Positions 24,781 to 36,030 of a stretch of DNA of 64,000 nucleotides are shown here, in pieces. The DNA lies in assembly GCF_014646355.1 (NCBI RefSeq), contig NZ_BMNH01000001.1:400675-464674 (forward strand). Reading direction: 5' to 3'. The notes under the pieces are model-generated. The model was given only the letters and a program-made list of their open reading frames with translations. It had not been told where the DNA came from and ran no database searches. Numbering within the stretch: the first letter of the stretch is position 1; every line of letters begins with the position of its first letter. The DNA is from Nonomuraea cavernae (GTDB taxonomy: Bacteria > Actinomycetota > Actinomycetes > Streptosporangiales > Streptosporangiaceae). Position numbers and translations under genes: made by a program.

Positions 24781-27030
24781 ATGACCCGCAACGTTCTCAT
24801 CGGGCTCGCGGCGCTCGCGGCGTTGCTCGCGGTCACCATGCTCGACCTCGCGCCCCCCAACCCCAGCCCGGCCGGCGCCCCCGCCGGCTCCTTCAGCGCC
24901 ACCCGGGCCTTCGAGCATGTCGAGGCCATCGCCCAGGCTCCCCATCCGCCCGGCTCCACCGAGCACGACCGCGTCCGCGAACATCTGGTCTCCCGGCTGC
25001 GCGCGCTCGGCCTGGAGACCAGGGTCCAGGAAGAAGTGGGAGTGCTGCCCCTCGACCACGACGGCGTGACGTCGATGGGCCGGATGCGCAACATCGTCGC
25101 CGTCCGGCCCGGCACCGATCCGACCGGCCGGGTGGTCCTGGCCGCCCACTACGATTCGGTGGCCGCGGGCCCCGGGGCCTCCGACGACGGCGCGGGCGTG
25201 GCCACCATGCTGGAGGTCGCCAGGGCGCTGCCCGGGCCGCTGCGCAACGACGTCATCTTCCTCATCACCGACGGCGAGGAGCTCGGCCTGCTCGGCGCCG
25301 ACGCCTTCATCAGGCACGACGCCCTGGCCAAGGGCACGACCGTGGTGCTCAACAACGAGGCCCGCGGGGTGCGCGGCACCGTGCAGATGTTCCGCGGCTC
25401 GCCCGGCGCCGTCGAGGTCTACGGCTCGGCCGCGCCCCATCCGTCGGCCGACTCGGCCTTCGCCGCGCTGCTGGCGCTGCTGCCCAACAACACCGACTAC
25501 CACGTGTTCGACGAGGCCGGCTGGATGGGCCTCGATTCGGCCTTCCTGGGCGGCGGGGCCTACTATCACACGCCCCTCGACGACCCGGCCCACCTCGACC
25601 TGGGCAGCCTGCAGCAGATGGGCGACAACGCCCTCGCCCTGACCCGCGCGCTCGGCGGGGCCGACCTGGCGACGCTCCGATCCGCCGGAGAGTCCGTCTA
25701 CTTCACCGTGCCCGGCCTGTTCGTACGCTATCCGGCCTGGCTGGAGCTGCCCGTCGCGCTGGGCGCGCTGGTGGCGGCCGGCGCGCTGGTGTGGGCGCTG
25801 CGCCGGCGGGCGCTGCTCACCCTGCCCCGCCTGGCCGCGGCCACCGGGCTGGCCCTGCTGCCGGTGCTGGCCGCCGGCGCCGCCGGCTACGCGATCATGC
25901 CGTTACTCGGGCTGATCAGACCCGAATACACCGAGCTGCTCACCGGCGACCCCTATCGGCCGTGGCTCTACCAGGTCGCACTGCTGGTGTTCACGGCGAC
26001 GATCGTGGCGGCCTGGCGGCTGCTCGGGCGGCCCGTCGAGCTCGCGGCCGGCGCGGTGCTGCTCGTGGCCCTACTGGGCGCGGCCTCCGCAGCCGCCTTG
26101 CCTGGCGGGTCCCACACCCTGGCCTGGTCCGCGCTGTTCGTCGCGCTCGGCTGGCTGGTCTCGCTGCGCGTGCGATGGCCCGTCCTCGCGCTCACGGTCG
26201 GGCTGGCTCCGGCCACCGTGCTGCTCGGCGGCACCGCACTGGGCTCGCTCGACGTGGGCCTCCGGATCGGCGGCATGTTGTCCGCTCCGCACCTCGCCCT
26301 CCTGGCGCTGCTCCTGCTGGCGCTGGCCGGGTCACCACCGTCCGCACACCGTCAGACGCCCCTGCCGCCACCGGCCGGGTCACCACCGTCCGCACACCGC
26401 CCGACGCCCCTGCCGCCACTGGCGGGGTCACGACCGTCCGCGCGTCGCCGGGCCGTCCTGGTGCCGGTGACCGGCCTGGTCGCGGCCGTGGCGCTGCTGG
26501 GGGCGGGCCTGGCCGTCGACCGCTTCGACGCCGAGCATCCCCGCCAGACGCGCGTCGCCTACGCCATGGACACGGCGACCGGCACGGCCGTCTGGGGGGC
26601 CCGCTCCGCGGAACAGAGCGCGGAAAGTGAGAAGTTCTTCGACGACGGAGGCTGGGCCACCACTCCGGCCCAGGCGTCCACCCGGTTACGGGCGCCCTCG
26701 GTGGACGTGCTGAAGGACGAGACGTCCGGTGACCGCCGCACCCTCACGCTCAGGCTGACGCCTGGAGCAGGCGCTCCGGCCACCGGCCTCAGGCTGGCGG
26801 AGCCGGTGCCCATCACGGTGGACGGGAGAGAGCTGGGCAGCCGGAGCGGCTTCGCCTATCACGTCCCCGCCGGGTCGCTGGAGGTCACGCTGGTGCTGCC
26901 GCCGGCCAAGACCCAGGTCCGCGTCTTCACCCGCGGCCACGATCTTTCGGTGGTCCCGGGCTTCACCGCTCAGCCGCACACCGCGTACCTGGCGCCGCAG
27001 ACGACCGCCTTCCGGACGTACACGTTTTGA
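24781..27030 (+). CDS. M28 family membrane metallopeptidase
   Basis: About 749 residues. The ATG at 24781 begins a signal-anchor (NVLIGLAALAALLAVTML). The M28 catalytic domain (about 35-300) has its two-zinc ligands in VVLAAHYDSVAAG, GASDDGAGVA, LITDGEELGLLGA and GAYYHTPLDD. Seven or eight membrane helices follow (about 320-560), then a C-terminal soluble beta domain outside the membrane. This order is like eukaryotic ER metallopeptidase ERMP1. A Pro-rich linker between helices carries a 48-base repeat. It is an exported aminopeptidase-like enzyme; its natural substrate is unknown. Confidence 0.85.
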   Translation: MTRNVLIGLAALAALLAVTMLDLAPPNPSPAGAPAGSFSATRAFEHVEAIAQAPHPPGSTEHDRVREHLVSRLRALGLETRVQEEVGVLPLDHDGVTSMGRMRNIVAVRPGTDPTGRVVLAAHYDSVAAGPGASDDGAGVATMLEVARALPGPLRNDVIFLITDGEELGLLGADAFIRHDALAKGTTVVLNNEARGVRGTVQMFRGSPGAVEVYGSAAPHPSADSAFAALLALLPNNTDYHVFDEAGWMGLDSAFLGGGAYYHTPLDDPAHLDLGSLQQMGDNALALTRALGGADLATLRSAGESVYFTVPGLFVRYPAWLELPVALGALVAAGALVWALRRRALLTLPRLAAATGLALLPVLAAGAAGYAIMPLLGLIRPEYTELLTGDPYRPWLYQVALLVFTATIVAAWRLLGRPVELAAGAVLLVALLGAASAAALPGGSHTLAWSALFVALGWLVSLRVRWPVLALTVGLAPATVLLGGTALGSLDVGLRIGGMLSAPHLALLALLLLALAGSPPSAHRQTPLPPPAGSPPSAHRPTPLPPLAGSRPSARRRAVLVPVTGLVAAVALLGAGLAVDRFDAEHPRQTRVAYAMDTATGTAVWGARSAEQSAESEKFFDDGGWATTPAQASTRLRAPSVDVLKDETSGDRRTLTLRLTPGAGAPATGLRLAEPVPITVDGRELGSRSGFAYHVPAGSLEVTLVLPPAKTQVRVFTRGHDLSVVPGFTAQPHTAYLAPQTTAFRTYTF
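26326..26448 (+). repeat. 48-bp tandem repeat in the M28 peptidase gene
   Basis: Units at 26326-26373 and 26374-26421 are nearly identical and a shorter third copy follows from 26422. They encode AGSPPSAHRQTPLPPP-type peptides in a Pro-rich cytoplasmic or extracellular loop. Confidence 0.9.
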
Positions 27031-27087
27031 GCGACGGCACGACGGGGTGGTCGAAGATTGTCGGCGGTGCCCGCTAGCCTGCACCGC

Positions 27088-28494
27088 ATGGCCAAGTCAG
27101 CGCAGAAGCCCGGTTACCGCTGTGCCGAGTGCGGGTGGCGCACCACCAAATGGGTGGGCCGGTGCGGCGAGTGCCAGGCGTGGGGCACGGTCGACGAGGA
27201 GGGCGCGCGAGCCGGCGCGCACGTCGTCCAGGCGGGCGCCACGACCGCTCCCGCCATGCCGATCGGGCAGGTCAAGGCCGAGGTGGCGACCGCCCGCACG
27301 ACAGGCGTGGCCGAGCTCGACCGCGTGCTGGGCGGCGGCCTGGTGCCCGGCGCGGTGGTGCTGCTGGCGGGCGAGCCGGGCATCGGCAAGTCGACGCTGC
27401 TGCTGGAGGCCGCCGCCCGCATCGCCGAGCGCGACACCGTCCTCTACATCACGGGCGAGGAGTCGGCCGCCCAGGTGCGGCTGCGCGCCGACCGCATCGG
27501 CGCGATCGAGCGCGATCTCTACCTCGCGGCCGAGACCGAGCTGTCGGCCCTGATCACCCACGTGGAGAAGGTCCAGCCCAGATTGCTCGTCGTCGACTCG
27601 GTGCAGACGATCGGCTCCGCGCAGGCCACCGGCGTGCCGGGCGGGGTCACCCAGGTGCGCGAGGTCGCGGCCAACCTGGTGCGGCTGGCCAAGGAGCGCA
27701 ACATGGCGACCGTCCTGGTGGGCCATGTCACCAAGGAGGGCTCGATCGCCGGCCCGCGCACACTTGAGCATCTGGTCGACGTCGTGCTCAGCTTCGAGGG
27801 CGACCGGCACTCCCGGCTCCGCATGGTCCGCGCGATCAAAAACCGGTTCGGCCCCATCGACGAGGTCGGCTGCTTCGACCTGCACGAGCGCGGCATCGAG
27901 GGCATCACCGACCCGAGCGGCCTGTTCGTCTCGCGGCGCAGCGAGCCGGTGCCCGGCACCTGTGTGACCGTGACCGTCGAGGGCACCCGGCCGCTGCCCG
28001 CCGAGGTGCAGGCCCTGGTCGCCCGCACCGAGGCCCAGCAGCCCAGGCGCTCCTCCTCCGGGCTCGACACCTACCGGGTCCAGATGATCCTCGCGGTGCT
28101 GGAGCGCCGGCTCAACGCCAAGCTCGGCGGCTGCGACGTGTTCACCGCGACCGTCGGCGGCATCAAGCTGGCCGACCCCGCCATCGACCTGTCGGTGATG
28201 CTGGCCGTGGCGAGCGCCGCGGGCGACAAGCCGTTGCCCGCAGGGCTGGTCGCGCTCGGCGAGGTCGGGCTGGCGGGCGAGCTGCGACCGGTCAAGGACG
28301 TGCGGCGGAGGCTCGCCGAGGCCGCACGGCTCGGCTTCAAACGCGCGCTGGTGCCCGCCGGTTCGCTCGACGAGAGCACCCGCAAGCGCGGCGGCGGGCG
28401 CAGCCTCGTGCCGGTGGGGCCGGTCGCCTTCGCCCCCGGCTTCGAGGTCGTGGAGGCGGAGAACGTCTGGGACGCGCTCACACACGTCACATAG
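27088..28494 (+). CDS. radA: DNA repair protein RadA/Sms
   Basis: A 468-residue RecA-like helicase loader. Its N-terminal zinc finger is YRCAECGWRTTKWVGRCGEC. The ATPase has Walker A GEPGIGKSTLLLEAA, Walker B LLVVDSVQTI and the RadA signature AIKNRFGP. The C-terminal Lon-like domain (DVFTATVGGIKLADPAIDLS) is complete. RadA helps branch migration in recombination. In many actinobacteria it is linked to disA, as here, 41 bases upstream, and can restrain DisA activity. I start at ATG 27088; a longer in-frame GTG is unlikely. Confidence 0.96.
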   Translation: MAKSAQKPGYRCAECGWRTTKWVGRCGECQAWGTVDEEGARAGAHVVQAGATTAPAMPIGQVKAEVATARTTGVAELDRVLGGGLVPGAVVLLAGEPGIGKSTLLLEAAARIAERDTVLYITGEESAAQVRLRADRIGAIERDLYLAAETELSALITHVEKVQPRLLVVDSVQTIGSAQATGVPGGVTQVREVAANLVRLAKERNMATVLVGHVTKEGSIAGPRTLEHLVDVVLSFEGDRHSRLRMVRAIKNRFGPIDEVGCFDLHERGIEGITDPSGLFVSRRSEPVPGTCVTVTVEGTRPLPAEVQALVARTEAQQPRRSSSGLDTYRVQMILAVLERRLNAKLGGCDVFTATVGGIKLADPAIDLSVMLAVASAAGDKPLPAGLVALGEVGLAGELRPVKDVRRRLAEAARLGFKRALVPAGSLDESTRKRGGGRSLVPVGPVAFAPGFEVVEAENVWDALTHVT

Positions 28495-28535
28495 CACGGC
28501 TAAGCTGGCCTTGACTAATCGGACACGGGGGTCAG

Positions 28536-29618
28536 GTGGCAAACGACAGGAGTCTCGACGACCGTCGTCGCATAGCCCTTGCTTCGGTTGCTCCGGGCAC
28601 ACCACTGCGCGACGGGCTCGAGCGGATCCTTCGCGGGCAGACCGGTGGGCTGATCGTGCTCGGCTACAACAGCGTGGTCGAGCAGGTGTGCAGCGGCGGA
28701 TTCGAGCTCGAGGTCGACTTCTCGGCGACCCGGCTACGCGAGCTGGCCAAGATGGACGGCGCGATCGTGGTCAACGGCGAGCACAAGATCATCCGGGCGG
28801 CGGTGCACCTGGTGCCCGATCCGGCCATCCCCACCGACGAGTCCGGCACCCGTCACCGCACCGCCCAGCGCGTCGCCCGGCAGACCGGCCTGCCGATCAT
28901 CGCGATCAGCAAGTCGATGCGCATCATCGCCCTCTACCTCGACGGCATCCGCTATGTCCTGGAGGAGTCGGCGGCCATCCTGTCCAAGGCCAACCAGGCT
29001 TTGGCCACCCTTGAGCGCTACAAACACCGCCTCGACGAGGTCTCGGGCACGCTGTCCGCCCTGGAGATCGAGGATCTGGTCACGGTCCGCGACGTGGCGG
29101 CCGTCGCGCAGCGGCTGGAGATGGTCAGGCGCATCAACGACGAGATCAAGGGCTACGTGGTCGAGCTGGGCACCGACGGCCGCCTGCTCTCGCTCCAGCT
29201 CGACGAGCTGGTGGCGGGCGTCGACTCCGAGCGCGAGCTGGTGGTGCGCGACTATCTCCCGTCGCCCACGGGCCGGCGCACCCGGCGGTTCGCCGAGGCC
29301 ATGCACGATCTCGACCAGCTCTCGGGCAGTGAGCTCCTCGACCTGTCGGCGGTCGCCCATGTGCTCGGCCACGACGACGGCGAGACGCTCGACAGCGCGG
29401 TCAGCCCGCGCGGTTTCCGCCTGCTGGCCAAGGTCCCCCGCCTGCCCGCCACGGTCGTCGACCGCCTGGTCAACCATTTCGGCGGCCTGCAGAAGCTCCT
29501 CGCGGCCAGCATCGACGACCTGCAGGCGGTCGGCGGCGTCGGCGAGTCCCGCGCCCGCAGCGTCCGCGAGGGTCTGTCGCGCCTGGCCGAGTCGTCGATC
29601 CTCGAGCGCTACGTCTGA
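28536..29618 (+). CDS. disA: DNA integrity scanning protein DisA (diadenylate cyclase)
   Basis: A 360-residue DisA. It converts two ATP to c-di-AMP and slows the cyclase when the octamer meets branched DNA. The DAC active-site motifs are DGAIVVN (Asp74-Gly75-Ala76) and SGTRHRTA (Arg106-His107-Arg108). A helical linker follows and the last 70 residues hold helix-hairpin-helix DNA-binding motifs ([31 protein letters not shown]). It starts at GTG 28536 and is probably co-transcribed with radA. A c-di-AMP riboswitch lies 11 kb downstream. Confidence 0.97.
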   Translation: MANDRSLDDRRRIALASVAPGTPLRDGLERILRGQTGGLIVLGYNSVVEQVCSGGFELEVDFSATRLRELAKMDGAIVVNGEHKIIRAAVHLVPDPAIPTDESGTRHRTAQRVARQTGLPIIAISKSMRIIALYLDGIRYVLEESAAILSKANQALATLERYKHRLDEVSGTLSALEIEDLVTVRDVAAVAQRLEMVRRINDEIKGYVVELGTDGRLLSLQLDELVAGVDSERELVVRDYLPSPTGRRTRRFAEAMHDLDQLSGSELLDLSAVAHVLGHDDGETLDSAVSPRGFRLLAKVPRLPATVVDRLVNHFGGLQKLLAASIDDLQAVGGVGESRARSVREGLSRLAESSILERYV

Positions 29619-29629
29619 GCCCTCACGGG

Positions 29630-30316
29630 CTAGCGCAGGTGAAAGACCCCCTTGGGGCTCCGTAGCCCGCCCATCCGCACCACCGCCACGTACGTCCCCG
29701 GCAGCGCCTCCGACGACTGGGTGCCGCAGGTCTCGCTCGAACGGCGGCGGTCCCACTCCATGGAGCGCACGTAGGGCACGCCCCGCTGCAGCTCCTTCAT
29801 GTCGGTGCCCGGCCCGCTGACGCAGTCGACCGTCGACCAGATCCGATCGTCACCTGAGGTGATGCGGATCTCCATCGCCCTCGGCCCGACGTCGGCCTTG
29901 CACATCACCGGCCCGGTGTTGACCACGGTGACGAGGAAGGTGGGCCGGGCGCCGGCCCCGTAGACCTCCTGCTCGCCCTGCAGGCTGAGCACCAGATCGC
30001 CTTCGGCGCAGGGCTGTCCTGCCCGTTGCGACGGCTTGGCGGACGGCGTGGCCTTGGTGACGCTCGGCTTGGGCGTCGGGGTGGCCGTGCCCAACGCCAG
30101 GGTGCGGAGCCCGGCCAGCAGGGGGTCGGTGCTCGGAGAGGCGGACGGCGAGGTCTCGGCGTTGGAGGTGCGCTCGGGCCCGTCGGCCCCGCTGGAACAC
30201 GCCCACGCCACCACGGCCACCACTACCAGGACCGCGATGAGCACGCTCATCCGCCGTCGCCAATAGACGTCGCCGTCTCCATCGCCGCCGTCGCCACGCA
30301 TCGCTTCCGGATCCAT
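29630..30316 (-). CDS. Anchored extracytoplasmic protein
   Basis: About 228 residues, starting at ATG 30316 (GTG 30322 is possible). A basic patch (WRRRMS) precedes one membrane helix (VLIAVLVVVAVVAWACS). A Ser/Thr/Pro-rich linker (about 45-95) then leads to a beta-rich domain with paired cysteines (GQPCAEGD, VMCKADVGP, VDCVSGP, SETCGTQ). The domain resembles Ig-like or intracellular-protease-inhibitor-type folds seen in exported actinobacterial proteins. No function known. It is convergent with disA. Confidence 0.65.
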   Translation of the reverse strand: MDPEAMRGDGGDGDGDVYWRRRMSVLIAVLVVVAVVAWACSSGADGPERTSNAETSPSASPSTDPLLAGLRTLALGTATPTPKPSVTKATPSAKPSQRAGQPCAEGDLVLSLQGEQEVYGAGARPTFLVTVVNTGPVMCKADVGPRAMEIRITSGDDRIWSTVDCVSGPGTDMKELQRGVPYVRSMEWDRRRSSETCGTQSSEALPGTYVAVVRMGGLRSPKGVFHLR

Positions 30317-30394
30317 ACGCACAGCATGGTAATTCGTTGGCTACTTAGGGTGACGACACGCCGCTGTTGGCCATCTCGGCATACGCTGGGGCGC

Positions 30395-31270
30395 GTGGTT
30401 GAGCCGAACCTCCTGCACCTACCCATTCTGGAGTGGTACGACTCCAACGCCCGGGATCTCCCGTGGCGCGCCGCCGAGGCGACGCCCTGGGGCGTGCTGG
30501 TCAGCGAGATCATGCTGCAGCAGACGCCCGTCGCCCGCGTGCTGCCCGTGTGGCACGAGTGGATGGACCGCTGGCCCACGCCCAAGGCGCTGGCCGCCGA
30601 GCCGTCCGGTGAGGCCGTCCGCCACTGGGGCAGGCTCGGCTACCCCCGCCGGGCGCTCCGGTTGCACGCGTGCGCCCGGGCCATCACCGATGATCACGGC
30701 GGCGAGGTCCCGGCGGACCACGCGACGCTGCTGGCGCTGCCCGGCATCGGCGAATACACCGCCGCCGCGGTCGCCAGCTTCGCGTACGGCGGCCGGCACG
30801 CGGTGCTCGACACGAACGTGCGCAGGGTGTTCGCGCGGGCGGTGCGAGCCGAGGAGTATCCACCGACGGCCACGTCCGCGGCCGAACGCCGGCTGGCCGA
30901 GGCGCTTCTGCCCGAGCTGGGCGCCGCCCGCTGGGGCGTCGCGGTCATGGAGCTGGGCGCCCTGGTCTGCACGGCCCGCGGCCCGAGATGCGCCGACTGC
31001 CCGATCGCCCACACCTGCGCCTGGCGTCTGGCCGGAAAGCCACCGCACGCCGGCCCCGCCCGCAAGGGCCAGACCTACGCGGGCACGGACCGCCAGTGTC
31101 GCGGCCGCCTGCTGGCGGTGCTGCGCGCCGCCCACGGCCCGGTGCCCAAGGCGGCGCTGGACACGGTGTGGGACGACGCCGTGCAACGCGAGCGCGCCCT
31201 GGACGGCCTCATCGCCGACGGCCTGGCCGAGCACCTCGACGACGGCACCTACCGCCTACCCGGTCACTGA
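30395..31270 (+). CDS. mutY: A/G-specific adenine glycosylase MutY
   Basis: A 291-residue HhH-GPD glycosylase that removes adenine paired with 8-oxoguanine. N-terminal PWRAAEATPWGVLVSEIMLQ contains the catalytic Glu. LLALPGIGEYTAAAVASFAY is the hairpin-helix motif and HAVLDTNVRRVFAR carries the catalytic Asp. A 4Fe-4S cluster is supplied by CTARGPRCADCPIAHTC. The C-terminal NUDIX-like domain of full MutY is reduced, as in other actinobacteria. The GTG at 30395 is chosen because it directly precedes the conserved start; an in-frame open frame extends far upstream without support. Confidence 0.93.
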   Translation: MVEPNLLHLPILEWYDSNARDLPWRAAEATPWGVLVSEIMLQQTPVARVLPVWHEWMDRWPTPKALAAEPSGEAVRHWGRLGYPRRALRLHACARAITDDHGGEVPADHATLLALPGIGEYTAAAVASFAYGGRHAVLDTNVRRVFARAVRAEEYPPTATSAAERRLAEALLPELGAARWGVAVMELGALVCTARGPRCADCPIAHTCAWRLAGKPPHAGPARKGQTYAGTDRQCRGRLLAVLRAAHGPVPKAALDTVWDDAVQRERALDGLIADGLAEHLDDGTYRLPGH

Positions 31271-31680
31271 GCCCACGGGAGCGGCATCCGGACGGTCCCC
31301 TCGGGGACGAGGTCGCAGGCGCCCGGAGCCGCCAGCCCTTCCTGGTTGTAGACCTGGATCCCGGCCGGCGCCGTCACGATCGCCGCGAAACCATGCTCCG
31401 GGTCGGCGAACATGCGCCGCGTCACGTGGGCGGGCAGCACCATCGTGTCCCCCGCCGCCAGCTCGAACCGCTCGCCGCCCAGGTCCACGGTGCCCGCCCC
31501 GGCGAGCCAGGTCCACACGGACTCGCCGTCGAAGGCGTGCACGGGCCCTGCCATGCCCGGCGTGGCGTCGACCCGCCACATGGCCTGCCCGGCCGCGCCC
31601 TGGGTGGGCGAGGCGAGAGTGGTCATCACCCCGTTGGGCGTCTCGATCCGGCGAGCCTGCGCGTCACGAATGACAGCCAT
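31264..31680 (-). CDS. Cupin domain protein
   Basis: A 138-residue single cupin. ATG 31680 has GAGGGG six bases upstream. Features are GPVHAFDGESVWTWLAGAG, GERFELAAGDTMVLPAHVTR and a C-terminal variable tail. The cupin metal site is not complete (few His), so it may bind a small molecule rather than catalyse. It diverges from a MarR regulator and shares with it a short region that contains a palindromic operator, so it is probably the regulator's main target. Confidence 0.75.
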   Translation of the reverse strand: MAVIRDAQARRIETPNGVMTTLASPTQGAAGQAMWRVDATPGMAGPVHAFDGESVWTWLAGAGTVDLGGERFELAAGDTMVLPAHVTRRMFADPEHGFAAIVTAPAGIQVYNQEGLAAPGACDLVPEGTVRMPLPWAQ

Positions 31681-31697
31681 GACTGTCCCCTCTAAGA

Positions 31698-31737
31698 TAG
31701 ACAACACATTTGTCTAGATAGTGAACCAGGTTGTCTA
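31698..31737. promoter_or_regulatory. Candidate MarR operator between cupin and marR genes
   Basis: TAGACAA (31698-31704) and TTGTCTA (31710-31716) are perfect inverted 7-base arms with a five-base spacer. A further TTGTCTA half-site lies at 31731-31737, three bases before the MarR start codon. The site occupies the cupin 5' region. Confidence 0.65.
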
Positions 31738-31739
31738 TC

Positions 31740-32210
31740 ATGTCAAGCGCCCCCCCGGGCTTCGAGCTGCCACTCCGTCTCCTTCTGGCCTTCCGGAGCC
31801 TCATCGACGAGCTCCACGCCGAGCTCGGACGGCAGGGCCACCCGGACATCCGGCCCATGCACGGCTTCGTCATGCAGGCCATCGGCCCTCAGGGCACGAC
31901 GGCGGTGGACCTCGGCCACACCCTCGGCGTGACCAAACAGGCCGCCGGGAAGACCATAGAAACCCTCGAACGCATCGGTTACGTGGAGCGCACGCGCGAC
32001 CCCGAAGACACCCGGCGGAAGATCGTCCGCCTGACCCCCTACGGCATGGACGCCCTGGCCCGCTCGGCCCAGATCTTCGACGACCTTCGCGCCCGGTGGT
32101 CCGCCACGCTGGGCGAGGACCGCCTCCAGGCACTCGAGTCCGACCTCCGCAAGGTGACACCGGCCGACCTGTGGCGCCTCGACGCCCCCGGCTGGTTCGG
32201 CACCATGTGA
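31740..32210 (+). CDS. MarR family transcriptional regulator
   Basis: A 156-residue winged-helix repressor. ATG 31740 follows directly after an operator half-site. The DNA-binding region is VDLGHTLGVTKQAAGKTIET and the wing is YVERTRDPEDTRRKIVRLTP. No redox cysteine of the OhrR type is visible, so it probably senses a ligand. It diverges from the cupin gene and likely represses both. Confidence 0.88.
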   Translation: MSSAPPGFELPLRLLLAFRSLIDELHAELGRQGHPDIRPMHGFVMQAIGPQGTTAVDLGHTLGVTKQAAGKTIETLERIGYVERTRDPEDTRRKIVRLTPYGMDALARSAQIFDDLRARWSATLGEDRLQALESDLRKVTPADLWRLDAPGWFGTM

Positions 32211-32258
32211 CGGCCGCACCGCACGAGTGAAGACCCGCCGGGGCCGAGGGACGCGCCG

Positions 32259-33191
32259 CTACGCGGCGAGCTGGAGACCCAGACCCGTGAGGTTGCTGCG
32301 AGCCCAGTCGAGCTCCTCCGCCAGCAAGGACACCAGGGCGCCCGGCCCCTTGGCCCGGCCCGGGACCGACAGGTTGTGCGTCTCGACCTCGATGTGCGCG
32401 GTGCCGCTCACCGCGCCCGACAACATGGCCGTGAGCGTGTCGTGCAGCACAGCGCCCGTGCCGGGCGTCTCGTGGCTGTGGACGTGGCCCAGCTTGACCA
32501 CGGGAGCGCCCGCGGCGGCCAGGCCGCGCAGCGCCTCACCGGCCTCCTCGGCGCCGCCGGCCAGGTGGCAGGCGTCGAGAACGACGCCCAGATGCTCGGA
32601 GTCGATGCCGCAGACCCGCTCCAGCGCCTGCTCCGTGGTCTCCAGGACACAGCCGGGCCACGGCTCGAAGCCGACGCGGATGGTCTTGCCGGTCACGCTG
32701 TAGATGCCGCGCAGCTCTCTGGCCAGCCGCTCCAGGCGGCGCGTGGCGATCGAGTGAAGATCGGCGGGCCAGTCGCGCCGCCAGCCGATCGGTATCGTGG
32801 AAATGCTGCCGAACCGTACGTCGTCGGGCAGCAGAAAGGCCAGGATCTTGGCCAACGCCATCGTGTAACGGTAGCGCTCGGGCTTGGCCCAGTCGGGGCC
32901 CGGCACTTCCTGGTTGCGCCCGCCGGTGCCGTTGAGGCTCACCACCTCCAGGCCGCGCTCCTCCAGGGAGCGGCGCAGGCGTACGAGCTCGATGCGGTCG
33001 GCCGTGAGGTGGTCGGCCACGCTGGACGAGAGCCACAGCCCGATGCCCATCCGCTCGACGCCGAGCCTCTTGCGCACCGGCACGGCGTAGCGGGTGAGGT
33101 GAGCGATCAAGTTCTCCAGGTCTTCAGCGGGGTGGACGCCTGCGTTGTAGGCGAGGTGAACGAGCGTTCCGTCGTTGTGACGCAGGCGCAT
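32259..33191 (-). CDS. EboE-like TIM-barrel protein (orphan)
   Basis: A 310-residue xylose-isomerase-like barrel. The ATG at 33191 has GGAGGA six bases upstream; a longer frame continues to 33287 without support. The start VHLAYNAGVHPAEDLENLIA, GIGLWLSS and later VGFEPWPGCVLETTEQAL, VVLDACHLAG, HVHSHETPGTG, and HIEVETHNL match metabolite-traffic protein EboE. EboE normally sits in eboABCDEF clusters beside UbiA-type prenyltransferases; none is here. The barrel keeps His and Glu residues expected for metal. The substrate is unknown. Confidence 0.65.
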   Translation of the reverse strand: MRLRHNDGTLVHLAYNAGVHPAEDLENLIAHLTRYAVPVRKRLGVERMGIGLWLSSSVADHLTADRIELVRLRRSLEERGLEVVSLNGTGGRNQEVPGPDWAKPERYRYTMALAKILAFLLPDDVRFGSISTIPIGWRRDWPADLHSIATRRLERLARELRGIYSVTGKTIRVGFEPWPGCVLETTEQALERVCGIDSEHLGVVLDACHLAGGAEEAGEALRGLAAAGAPVVKLGHVHSHETPGTGAVLHDTLTAMLSGAVSGTAHIEVETHNLSVPGRAKGPGALVSLLAEELDWARSNLTGLGLQLAA

Positions 33192-33475
33192 CGGTTTCCT
33201 CCACGGCTTGCATTCGAGATCGTTCCCGTCGCCCGCCTCAGGGATCACACGGGGGCCCTGCCGAGCATGCCTGCTCCGGGCGGGCACACGCGTCCCCCCT
33301 GAGTTGACGGCTCACTACTCCCGTGGGAGCAGTGACAGCCTAGGAATTCGATCTTGTGGCTTACTTGGAGCAGGCTGAACGTACTCTACGCAGTGTAGTA
33401 CTACTTGTGGTGGCGATACACCTCGCTGACCAACAATTCAGCAACAACCACCGGCCAGGCGTCCTGGGTACGCGA

Positions 33476-33507
33476 AAGCCCCCGTGTGATGACTCACACG
33501 GGGGCTT
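33476..33507 (-). terminator. Strong intrinsic terminator after clpC
   Basis: AAGCCCCCGTGTGA (33476-33489) and TCACACGGGGGCTT (33494-33507) form a perfect 14-bp stem with a four-base loop, 19 bases after the clpC stop. The rest of 33192-33525, between the EboE gene and clpC, holds no gene that I can support. Confidence 0.85.
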
Positions 33508-33525
33508 CGACGAGCCTGGCGGCTG

Positions 33526-36030
<2,505 letters not shown>

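Noticed and set aside
24501..25115. 204-residue minus-strand frame with repeated DCADGLRA peptides
   Set aside because: It is produced by the non-coding 13-bp repeats plus antisense of the peptidase and thioredoxin genes.
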